Positions 20,482 to 29,144 of a DNA stretch of 64,000 nucleotides are shown one piece after another (position 1 is the stretch's first letter; each line of letters starts with the position of its first letter). Source of the stretch: Mesodorylaimus sp. YZB2_4 (lineage: Eukaryota; Nematoda; Enoplea; Dorylaimida; Dorylaimidae); the NCBI GenBank assembly GCA_030248295.1, contig JASANH010000789.1, positions 124,001 to 188,000 on the forward strand. Direction: 5' to 3'. Made by a program: the position numbers and the translations under genes. The notes beneath the pieces are model-generated. The model did no database searches, was not told where the DNA came from, and worked only from the letters and a program-made list of their open reading frames with translations.

Positions 20482-21777
20482 TTATCGCTTGCCCTTGCCG
20501 ATCGAGACCATGGTCAGCGATGCAACCTTCCCGCTCTCCTCCTCTTGCACAGCTTTTCCAGCGGCTTGCTTCAGCTTGCTCTTCGGACCACCTTTCTTTT
20601 TTCCGCCACGACTTTTCTTCTTGCTCGATTTGTTTTTGCTTTGGCTTTTTGGTAAGCCCTTCTTTCCCTTCTTTCCACGTTTCAAGCCACGTGCATTCTG
20701 ACGTTTCAAAACGAAGAAGACGCCCACTCCAGCCCCGATGAGAACGATGAGGACGACAGGAATGACGATTCCTAGGATCAGGCCAGTGTTCGAAGGCTCT
20801 GTTGGAAGGTCAGGGCACGGACAATGAAAAGCTTTTGGGCAAAACGTCGCCTCTCGCCACCGCGCAGCACCATTTCGATTGATTCCAGCCACAGGAGCGC
20901 AAGGTTCTCTGACGCTGCAGTTTGGATCGGGACCTGACCACGGCCATAACTCGTTGCACGCTTTCGCGCATTTGGTCTTTCCACAAGAGCCAGTTGATGG
21001 AGGCGGACTGAGTCCCACGTCAGCGCAGTTGCCGATTTCCAGGGTCACATTTGGCGTGTACCAAGCTTTCTCGCACGTGCTCTGATCGTCGTCTTTGAAG
21101 AAGCACTTCTCTTTGTAATGGCACAGCTGCTTTTCCAGCTCCGTTTTGAAAGATTGCACCGTTTCTGGCTTGATATCGGACAGTTCCGTCTTGAAGACGT
21201 TGCTTTCTTTTCCGCCAACCACATTATCTATCGTCTCTTGGTACTCTTTATCATTTCCCCTCAGTTGAAGAATGGCGAAAACCAAGACTCCCGAGTCTCG
21301 CATAGTTTTGCTCTCTATCGCCATTTCATTTAGGCCTGGGTACTTGCTTGGATAAGTGATAACGAGAATCACCCGCGGCCTCTCTGCTTTCCTGGCGAAT
21401 ACCAGCCGACGCACCAGACGGAATGCATCGGAGAGGTGGTTTTGCATCATCGAGCTTTCTGTCTTTCTCACTGTCACGGCAGCTGCTTTGAAGCTGTTTT
21501 CGTCCCCAGTCAAGTCACTGATTATTGTCCAGTTTGCGAAGTTGGGTCCTTGTTTGACGTTCGCCAGGAGAGCGAACTGGGTCTTTGATGATCCAAGTTC
21601 AAAAATCCTTGGTAAATTGTCGCTCAGGGACAGCTTTATACCGCCGACCATTTCGTCCCACGACTGTGCTTCGCTGTGGATGATGATGACCAAATCGATG
21701 TTCAACGAAGCGCTTGAAGCCGGATTTATGGGGAATATTATGAAGGCGATGGCGAGAAACCACAGGGAACTGATCAT
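20482..21777 (-). CDS. vWA-type single-pass membrane protein (paralogue A)
   Basis: One intronless frame of 431 aa from ATG 21777. Order: signal peptide (about 1-23), a vWA-like domain (about 25-200) opening SLNIDLVIIIHSEAQSW, with RPRVILVITYP as the central strand and DSGVLVFAI as a later one. Next is a cysteine-rich segment (about 215-310; SCGKTKCAKACNELWPWSG ... CPCPD), one membrane span (TGLILGIVIPVVLIVLIGAG) and a lysine/serine-rich tail (KRGKKGKKGLPKSQSKNK...). Normal vWA metal sites read DxSxS; here His stands where the first Asp should be, so metal binding is doubtful. Several N-glycosylation sites lie outside. I do not know this architecture as a named family. Its sister at 27627 shares about 100 bp of 5' flank, showing recent duplication. 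Adhesion or matrix binding is a guess. Confidence 0.8.
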   Translation of the reverse strand: MISSLWFLAIAFIIFPINPASSASLNIDLVIIIHSEAQSWDEMVGGIKLSLSDNLPRIFELGSSKTQFALLANVKQGPNFANWTIISDLTGDENSFKAAAVTVRKTESSMMQNHLSDAFRLVRRLVFARKAERPRVILVITYPSKYPGLNEMAIESKTMRDSGVLVFAILQLRGNDKEYQETIDNVVGGKESNVFKTELSDIKPETVQSFKTELEKQLCHYKEKCFFKDDDQSTCEKAWYTPNVTLEIGNCADVGLSPPPSTGSCGKTKCAKACNELWPWSGPDPNCSVREPCAPVAGINRNGAARWREATFCPKAFHCPCPDLPTEPSNTGLILGIVIPVVLIVLIGAGVGVFFVLKRQNARGLKRGKKGKKGLPKSQSKNKSSKKKSRGGKKKGGPKSKLKQAAGKAVQEEESGKVASLTMVSIGKGKR

Positions 21778-22214
21778 TTTCAACGGTCGGTCGGTTTTCT
21801 TGCAGAAGAGCGGCAGGAAGGGGACGCGTAATCAGAACAAACCTCATGCGAGACCAACTGTAGGAAGGTGGTTTCAACTTTACATCGTTCCCTGTCACGT
21901 GACGAGTCTGTCAGTTTGCTGATTGGTTGAAAGAATGGAGAGGCTTGAGAACGCCAAAATTTTCCCCTCCCTCGAATTCCACGACATCCGACATTTCGCA
22001 TGGTTCACTTAATTTTCTTAGCTATTCAAAACGACCACATGAATTATAAAGATAGATTATGCCCACTAGATTTTGAATTATTTCGGGCAGTACTCATCGT
22101 CAGTAATTTCTTAAAAAATTCTTGAAAATGTGGCGCCAGTTTAAAAAAAACATGGAAATACCTACTGGCTTTGGGTTTCACCGCTTAGAGCCTACTGAAT
22201 TCTGGATTCTTGGG

Positions 22215-22914
22215 TCAACAAGCGCAAAAAATACTCGTCGGAGGAGCCAACTGGCAGCTACCGGACCAACTGTAATACTTCTTCATTGATAATAGTGTCT
22301 CTGTGTCAGGAAAATTGCTGGCTATAGCACTATAACCCTTAGCGCTCTCAAGATCATCAAGAGGTCGACTTATAACAGACCAACTGCTGAGCCACTGATC
22401 GCACTTTGCTTGACATTTTAACTTGCAAGCTGTCATTCCCGCATTTCTTTCTTCTTCAGACTTCGAAAAATTTTGAAGCATTATGCAGCAGATAGGCATA
22501 GGATCGGAGTCAAGGCAGACGGTTGCATGTTGGGTGAGGAGACTTTGAGGTACAAGCGGTCTGGTTGGCTCAATGTACTTCCATGCGCAGTCTGAATACA
22601 AATTTGCGTAAGATCGATAACGCGACATACCCCAGGTCAAGGACGTTTAAATTCCTATAGCCCAGGGGTAAAAGCAAGGATTCACCTTAGTGCATAGACG
22701 CTCCCAGCTTTCCAAATTCCCTGCAGAAAATCGCGATCTCGCTTACCATCAACGCCAATTTTATGTGGTAATCTGTGCAGATATCACAGCGAAATGCTTT
22801 TCTTGCGTTTTGATCAAATAACAATCCGCAGCGTAATTTTATGGTGACATTGGGACACAGGTCTTTAAAATTAAGAAATTCGCGCCCTTCCGTAGAGGAA
22901 TAGAGATACACCAA
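22215..22914 (-). pseudogene. DEG/ENaC fragment with introns
   Basis: Two pieces fit one gene. An upstream frame (22914 to about 22744) ends CTDYHIKLALM at a good donor (gtaagcga). A downstream exon starts after tgtattcag near 22592 and runs to 22215 with TACKLKCQAKCDQWLSSWSV. That block matches the CxxxCxxRCDQWxxxWSV block of the DEG/ENaC genes at 31-56 kb. The usual VVVEE-QWHDLVSDFGG region and the second membrane span are missing; the frame closes after SMKKYYSWSG. The array copies have no introns, so this belongs to another branch. Fragment or pseudogene; not enough for a channel. Confidence 0.5.
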
Positions 22915-22929
22915 GTCATCATGTGACTG

Positions 22930-23854
22930 CTAGCTATTTTCTGTACCCTATTTTCATGGCTATTCACAAGATGAACAAGAAGCTAGGATGCTAGTAGTAT
23001 AAGCATACCCGCTCGCACTTGACCTTAGTGAGCCACAATGGTTAAGCATAGGCAGTGTAAAGTGGAAAGTGAAATAGCGTGCACGCAGTGCGCATTGTGA
23101 AGTTAGTGTAAAGGGCTGTTTGTAGTAGACTGTTTGAGTGAGTGTAAAGGGATTCAGGCTGACAGTGAGGTCCTTTGTGACTGCCGCTTGCAGTGGAGTC
23201 CACTAGATGTGACGAGTCACAGTATAGAGCATAGCAATATGTGACAAACTGTTTGTCACTTGCTGTATTTTGCTGCAGTGTAATGGTGTCTTGTAAAAGA
23301 TAACATGCGATTTATCCCTGCAGACCTGATAAGCAAGTACATTACAGTAGGATAAATTTTTGTTGATGAGCAAGTACACTTGAGTACTCTATACTTTGTA
23401 GATGTGCAGGTACATTACAGTAGGATATATTTTGAAATTTTGCTCATAAGGTTTGTTGATGAGCAAGTACACTACAGATAGATTTTTGTTGATGCTCAGG
23501 TACATTACAGTTGGATAAGCAAGTACGTTGCAATAAGACTTTTTTGATAAGCAAGTACATTGAAGTAGGATAAACTGTGTTGGTTCTGTGTTTTATTTCT
23601 TCATATATTTTTAAATTGCTTTCTGATTTGTGTGTTTGTGTCTGACCACAAGAAGTTGTATTTGAATAAAATTATGCAACATTCAAATTTTGTGAATTTC
23701 TGAACGTCGCCCTCACTTACGCTCACAAGTCTTGAATTTTGTCATTTTTGATGAGCGTCATGCCTGGTTCTCCCAGTCTCACAATCAGTCCATTTTAGTC
23801 TAAAAGTGCAATATAGACTTAAGAAACCAAGATTTTAAATCAGTTTTCAGTGTC
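22930..23854. repeat. Intergenic with diverged tandem repeat at 23328-23575
   Basis: Between 23328 and 23575 a core word near gcaagtacattacagtagga returns about seven times with 30-60 bp spacing and drift (agcaagtaca, gcaggtaca, ctacagat). Further left (23030-23250) many variants of agtgtaaag and cagtg recur. No gene seen. It may be the non-coding flank of the Polinton-like relic that follows. Confidence 0.6.
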
Positions 23855-24880
23855 ATGGCAGATCAGCCAGCAACTAGAAGTAACCGCCCTGTTGGTCGAT
23901 TGTATTTGTTCTCTTTGCTGGGAAAGGCTAGTCCAGCTAAGAAAAGTCGTTAACAAAAGTCCAAGAAACGTAAAAGCTAGAAAAATAAGCAGATCCAGCC
24001 TAAAAAGAGGACATGAGTAGATTTGATGCACCAGTGGACCTGGACGTTTTCTCAGAATCGCCAGAAGAACTCAGTATCGATGAAAGCATGATAGAAACCA
24101 TTTCTGTCAATCTGCCTTACATAACAATGGTGACAATTCACCATTAGAATTCCGCATACAAAGTGTTCCTACTTGGTTTACTGATTTGTCGCCCACCCTC
24201 CTGGAAGTGCACATGAAAATCCAATATGCGGCTGATAAAGAGGCCGATAAAAGTATTCCCAAAACGAAAAAGATTGGTCTGGTGCCGAATGTTTTGATGT
24301 CCATGTTCTCTGGTGTTACTTTATTGATAACGGAATGATACTCCAAAGCAGCGACTGCTTGCCATGGAGCGCTTACTTGGACGTGCTGGCTGGCAGCCCC
24401 TACGATCAGCGAAAATCCTGGTTGAGCACCAGTGGATGGTACGACGGCGGCTTGGATGGACTGTCGCCAGAACCGTTGGACGCATTCAAACCTTATTTTG
24501 AAAGTGGTATAGGCCATCTTATCGGACCAGTACAGTTGAATTTCTTTAAATGCGCAAATATATCATTCGAAATCGAAATGGTCGTCCGCTTGTTCCGCCG
24601 TATCCTCAAAGCATTCATAATGTATATGCGGGAACAAGCCAACGAAGAGTTCACAGTGACAATAGAAAGGGCCTACCTGCATGTACGTCGTGTCAGAGTG
24701 CACGACGCATCCTTGGCGGCCATGGAGCGACGCCTTATGACGACTCCAGCCCAGTACATGTTCACCGACACTGTCCTGAAGCCGATCATTGTGCCCGAAG
24801 GTGTCTCGACAGTGGAGGCCTGCATTTACGAGCGTGTATTGCCGGCACGTTTGGAAATCGTTCATTTATTACCAAGGAAT
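23855..24880 (+). pseudogene. Polinton/Maverick-like capsid-type gene remnant
   Basis: From ATG 23855 the sequence can be followed as one protein only by changing frame several times. The open stretch 24335-24880 carries the clearest part. The pieces resemble the family labelled F54H12.2-like, found in Polinton/Maverick elements and related virus-like elements of invertebrates: an N-terminal DLDVFS entry, a PWSAYLD..L block, and a late VRRVRVHDASL...A block ending EIVHLLPRN. The link to a packaging-ATPase remnant 1.3 kb downstream on the same strand supports it. It is decayed (stops at about 23950, 23976, 24015, 24148) and cannot work. The family assignment rests on remembered similarity. Confidence 0.55.
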
Positions 24881-26060
24881 CGACTCACTGAGACATGCGA
24901 CGTTTCCCCCCACTGTGACGATTCCCCCACCGTGTCGTCTCCCCCACCATAAGTTTCTTATGATATGCAGGCAGGTACGACTCTGGTCGCAAAAGGCAGC
25001 ACGTGTATGATAGGATGATAGGCTTGGCTTGCAGGGTGAGGGGAAGTGTAAAGTACAAGTTTTGTGCTGCAGCTCAACGTGCAAGGTATTCAGGCTACAA
25101 ACTTTTTGAACTCCCTACTTATTGCAGAATTATCATTGCAGACTCCCAGCTTACGCTGCCAATACGAATGTATGTAAGACCAGACCAGGTTTCCTGTGCC
25201 AATGAAGGCATGTTTCAAATCCAGATGTACGGATAGAACTACCTCACTGTGAATCGGAAAAACAGAAAACCTAAATTTAGGCAGTGGAACCTTAGTGAAT
25301 TCACCAGTATGACAGCTGCAGATTTTGGCAAAGTAGTTTTCTCATGCACGATGCATTAGGCTCGTCTTCTTTGTCCTTGAACCAGGCGAGCGTTGGTCCA
25401 AGGAGCAAACGTGAAGCAAGCATTTTAGGCCCTACCACAACATGGCTTTTGGAGCATGGCAGTCGAACGATGATTCAACAAAATCGTGGAGTATTTGAGG
25501 CATATTTTATGTTATTGCTATTGCTATTGCTATATTTTCGGTAGCCAAGCACTTTAAAGCGCACTCCAAGGGCACCGCACACTAGGATTATACATTGCAC
25601 ATACAGAGGCGTGAAGAGGAAGGCATGAAAAGCGTGAGTTAATCAATCTCTGATAAAAAGACTCGCTTTATACTTTTCAAAGGGACCGAGTGCAATATCT
25701 TCGTTTATTCGGTTCCACTGGGCTATTGCGGAGTATAAAAAACTCTGCTTGAAAGTTTCTGTCCGAGGCAGTGGCAAAATAAGATGGTGACTTTGGACAT
25801 GTCGGCTGCTTGCCCGTTGTCGATCTTGAATATGAATGAACACTCGATTTTGGTAAAATGCCAGTCCATGATAATATTTGTAAAACTGAATTAAAACTGA
25901 TGTCTTCCAGGATAAGCGACGAAGATTTGTGGATGAGTACTTACTCCCATACGAGGGCTCAAAATTTGAATAGCCGCAGTTTCTGAAAACTGATGGTGGG
26001 GGAAACGACATGGTGGGGGAATCGTCTCAGTGAGGAAACGTCGCATGTCTCAGTTAGTCG
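24881..26060. mobile_element. Element with 75-80-bp inverted ends built of 17-bp iterons
   Basis: Left end 24881-24957 and right end 25986-26060 are inverted copies of each other: CGACTCACTGAGACATGCGA against the reverse complement CGACTAACTGAGACATGCGA, then runs of gtttcccccac/gattcccccac words. Each end is a string of about 17-bp units of the type GTGGGGGAAWCG. Further units of the same type continue to 26147 on the right. The interior holds a 78-codon frame at 25003-25236 that I do not recognise and the tail of a non-LTR reverse transcriptase. It stands between the capsid-like and ATPase-like remnants. Confidence 0.65.
25643..25935 (-). pseudogene. 3' end of a non-LTR retrotransposon reverse transcriptase
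   Basis: The minus-strand frame ends with the usual closing block of LINE-type polymerases: SSRHVQSHHLILPLPRTETF, then SFLYSAIAQWNRINEDI and a short helix to the stop at 25643. Only about 100 residues remain, with no catalytic core. It lies inside the iteron-ended element. Confidence 0.65.
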
Positions 26061-26144
26061 TTTCACCCACAGGCACGGTGGGGCAAACGACACAGTGGGG
26101 GAATCGTCTCGGTGGGGGAATCGACCAAGTGGGGGAAACGTCTC

Positions 26145-26755
26145 ACAATCACCATGACTATCGCTGGCAGTACTTCCTCCGCAAAACCCACTTCGTCATG
26201 CAACTTATTCGTAATCTAAACAGGATGTTCAGCGTCCATACTAAAACTGTTTATTATTATTATGGCACTTGGCTGGCAGCCGCTGTTTTCATCAGTGGAA
26301 ACAAGTGGAATAAAGTTAGTCGACAAGGACTGCCCACAGTTGACGAGATTGCCCCAAATTCGCTATTGATCCTGGACGATTTGTTTCCACAGCTGGTCCA
26401 AAAAAAAGCTCGTCGATTTGTTTTGTGTCAAATCGCATCAAAAAAATATTAGTGTTATTTGTATTACCTAGTCTGTTTTCTATGATTCCAAAGTCATGCG
26501 CTGCGTGCGAGAAATTCGCATTACGTAGTTCTTTTCAAGTCACCAAGGATGGCGGCCGTGGTTTGAACAGCTCTCTCGACAGCTTTGGCCACACGGGCCC
26601 AAGTACTATCGGATGCGCGCAACAAGGCCACGAAAGACAGACAATACAGCTACCTGTTCCTGAACCTGCATCCACAGGCGGATGAAAAGTTGGCGGTGAT
26701 GTCAAATATTTTCCCCACCAAGGACGATTATTACCCGCGCGTGTCCATTTGAGCA
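26145..26755 (+). pseudogene. Polinton-type packaging ATPase remnant (FtsK/HerA-like)
   Basis: The piece 26155-26452 contains the Walker B strand PNSLLILDDLFPQL (about 26355-26396). After a frame change, 26521-26755 carries the late block YVVLFKSPRMA ... YSYLFLNLHPQ ... MSNIFPTKDDYY typical of Polinton and adintovirus-like A32-type ATPases. The Walker A half is not present. With stops and a shift between the two parts the gene is dead. It shares strand and neighbourhood with the capsid-like remnant at 23.9-24.9 kb, so both likely come from one inserted Polinton-like element. Confidence 0.65.
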
Positions 26756-26764
26756 ATCTAACTG

Positions 26765-27262
26765 TCAATATAACAGCGGACATAAAAGTGAAAAAAAAAC
26801 AAAAGTATAATTTAACGGTAATAAAATTCTTAAACTATAAGCGAAAAAGGGCAAAACCTCCAAAAAGTTTCTGGAAATACGTAAAATTATTGGAAATGCT
26901 CGATAATATGCACCAAAAATGCGTAATAAACTGTGATAACTATGAAAATACTCTTCGACATACGTAAAAAATTTGAAAAATAACCCTGAAATTAGTGCAT
27001 AATAAACAAATATACACGACAAAAAGTGAAAACATGATCAAGATTTTAGAAATATGTCTGAATATTTTTAAGAAAATCAAGCAAACATGCCTGAAAACGA
27101 TAAAAGTTTGGGTAAATTTGATTAAAAATTACAAAAATCTCGTATGATCAACAGAAATTTTGCAAAAAAGGACCTCAAAACTACGAAAAATATGCTCTAG
27201 CATCCGTAAAAACTTCAAAAAAGCTTCTAAAATTTAAAAAATACATGCTTAAATCCACGGAT
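26765..27262. repeat. A-rich degenerate repeat tract
   Basis: About 500 bp where the plus strand is roughly half adenine, built of recurring words such as cgtaaaa, gaaaaat, caaaaa, atgc at irregular 25-35-bp spacing. No coding frame of note. It directly follows the ATPase remnant and may be its decayed flank or an A-rich satellite. Confidence 0.5.
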
Positions 27263-27626
27263 TTTCAAAACATTCCCTGGAAATCAGTTACTAATAAAAA
27301 AATATGCACGACAAAAAGTACTTGGGATAGCGTTCGCTGCTGATACAACGACCGATTCGATTCATTGCAAATTCGTTTTACAGGGTTACGAAAAGCGAAT
27401 TTCTTTGGTTGCATGGAACTTTTTCCTTTTTTTGCGTCCCGCAATGGAAAACTGATTACCCACCCGCCCGCCCAAAGTAGGTTATGGTAAAGACACATCT
27501 CCTTATTTCCGACGCCATAATACACCACGAGCAACAAGATACACACAAAAATTATCACCTTTTCATGCATCAATTACCTTGACCAACCATGAGCTGGAAA
27601 TTATTGCTTGTTCATGAGAAGCCAGA

Positions 27627-29006
27627 TCACTTCTGGCCCTTCTTCGCTGGCACCATGGTCATCGAAGTCATCTTCTTCATTGGAAGCATGGTCATCGAAG
27701 CCACCGCAGGCCCCTTTCCCTTGCCCTTGCCCATCGGGACCATGGTCAGCGACGCAACCTTCCCACTCCCCTCTTCTTGTACAGCTTTTTCTGCGGCTTG
27801 CTTCAGCTTGCCTTTTGCACCAGCGCCTTTCTTTTTTCCGCCAGGACTTTTCTTCTCCCCCGACTCGTTTTCGCTTTGGCCTTTCGGTGATCCTTTCTTT
27901 CCCTTCTTTCCACCTTTCAAACCGAGCGTATTCTGACGTTTCAGAAAGAAGTAAACGGCCACTCCAGCCCCGACGAGGACGATGAGGACGACAGGAATGA
28001 TGATTCCCACTATCAGGCCTGTGCTCGACGAAGACGAAGCTGGGCACGGGCACTGGTATCCTTGCGGGCAAAACGTCGCCTCACGCCATCGCGCAGTACC
28101 CTCTCGATTGATTCCAGCCACAAGAGCGCAAGTTTTTCTGGTGCTGCAGTTTGGATGAGGACCTGTCCAAGGCCACAACTCGTCGCATGTTTTCTCGCAT
28201 TCGGTCTTTTCGCAAGAGCCAGTCGATGGAGCGGGGGTGATTCCCACATCAGTGCAGTTGCCGATCTCCAGAGTCACATTCGGCGTATAGGAAGCTTTCT
28301 CGCACTTGCTCAGATCGTCGTTTTTGAAGAAGCATTTTTCGGTATACTCGCATAGCTGCTTTTCCAGTTCCTTTTTGAATTTTTGCACCGTTTCTGCCGT
28401 GATGTCGGAGAGTTCAGTCCTAAAGATATTGCTTTCTTTACCTCCAAGCACCCATTCTATCGTCTCTTGGTACTCTTTTCCATTCGTCCGCAGTTGGAAA
28501 AAGGCGAAAACCAAGACCCCCAAATCTCGCATCGCTTTGCCCTCCTGTGGCATTTCTTCCAGACCCGGGTACGAAGATGGAAAAGTGATAACGAGAATCA
28601 CCCTCGGCCTCTCTGCTTTCGTGGCGAATAATCGCTGACGCGCCAGATAGAAGGCATCGGAGAGGTGGTTTTGCATCTTCAAGCTTTCTATCTTTCTTAC
28701 TGTCGCGGCGGCTTCTTTGAAGCTGTTTTCTTCTCCAGTCAAGTCACTGATAATGGAAAATTTGGCGGAGGAGTTTTCTTGTAGAACGTTAGCAAGGAGG
28801 GCGAAGCGAGTCTTGGATGTCCCGAGCTCAAAAATCATTGGTAAATTGCCGATCAGAGTGAGATTGATACCAGCCACCTCGCCGTCCAACGACTGGGCTT
28901 CGCTGTGAATAATTATGACCAAATCGATGTTCAACGAAGCGCTCGTAGCCGAATCCATTGGGCAGATCATGAAGGCGATGGCGAGAAACCACAGGGAACT
29001 GAGCAT
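27627..29006 (-). CDS. vWA-type single-pass membrane protein (paralogue B)
   Basis: One intronless frame of 459 aa from ATG 29006. The frame stays open to 29144, but the signal peptide (MLSSLWFLAIAFMICPMDSA) sets the start. Domains follow paralogue A: vWA-like part (about 25-205; LNIDLVIIIHSEAQSLDG, RPRVILVITFP, MRDLGVLVFAF), cysteine-rich part (about 225-325; CEKTECEKTCDELWPWTG, CSTRKTC, FCPQGYQCPCP), membrane span (about 331-354; GLIVGIIIPVVLIVLVGAG), then a 104-residue tail rich in Lys, Gly and Ser. The tail is longer than in A and ends with repeats of the type SMTMVPxxK (ASLTMVPMGK, ASMTMLPMKK, TSMTMVPAKK). The metal-site Asp is again His. The 5' flank (about 29007-29110) matches 21778-21890 beside paralogue A. 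Function unknown; the basic tail could bind acidic lipid or RNA. Confidence 0.82.
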   Translation of the reverse strand: MLSSLWFLAIAFMICPMDSATSASLNIDLVIIIHSEAQSLDGEVAGINLTLIGNLPMIFELGTSKTRFALLANVLQENSSAKFSIISDLTGEENSFKEAAATVRKIESLKMQNHLSDAFYLARQRLFATKAERPRVILVITFPSSYPGLEEMPQEGKAMRDLGVLVFAFFQLRTNGKEYQETIEWVLGGKESNIFRTELSDITAETVQKFKKELEKQLCEYTEKCFFKNDDLSKCEKASYTPNVTLEIGNCTDVGITPAPSTGSCEKTECEKTCDELWPWTGPHPNCSTRKTCALVAGINREGTARWREATFCPQGYQCPCPASSSSSTGLIVGIIIPVVLIVLVGAGVAVYFFLKRQNTLGLKGGKKGKKGSPKGQSENESGEKKSPGGKKKGAGAKGKLKQAAEKAVQEEGSGKVASLTMVPMGKGKGKGPAVASMTMLPMKKMTSMTMVPAKKGQK

Positions 29007-29144
29007 TTCCAACAGTCGGTCGGTGTTTTGCAGAAGGGCGACCGGAAGGGAGCGGGTAGTCAGAACAAACCTAATGCGCGACCAACTGCAAGAAAGTTGT
29101 TTTAACTTTACACTGCTTCTAACTCGTGATAGCAGCCATCCCAA

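Noticed and set aside
20018-20741. Plus-strand frames of 105-112 codons
   Set aside because: Antisense to the tail and 3' flank of the vWA gene; low-complexity Phe/Leu runs are the reverse of Lys-rich codons.
27589-28638. Several plus-strand frames of 80-125 codons
   Set aside because: Antisense to the vWA paralogue at 27627-29006.
29007-29144. Upstream in-frame extension of vWA paralogue B
   Set aside because: It would bury the signal peptide 46 residues inside; the start at ATG 29006 gives a normal signal peptide.
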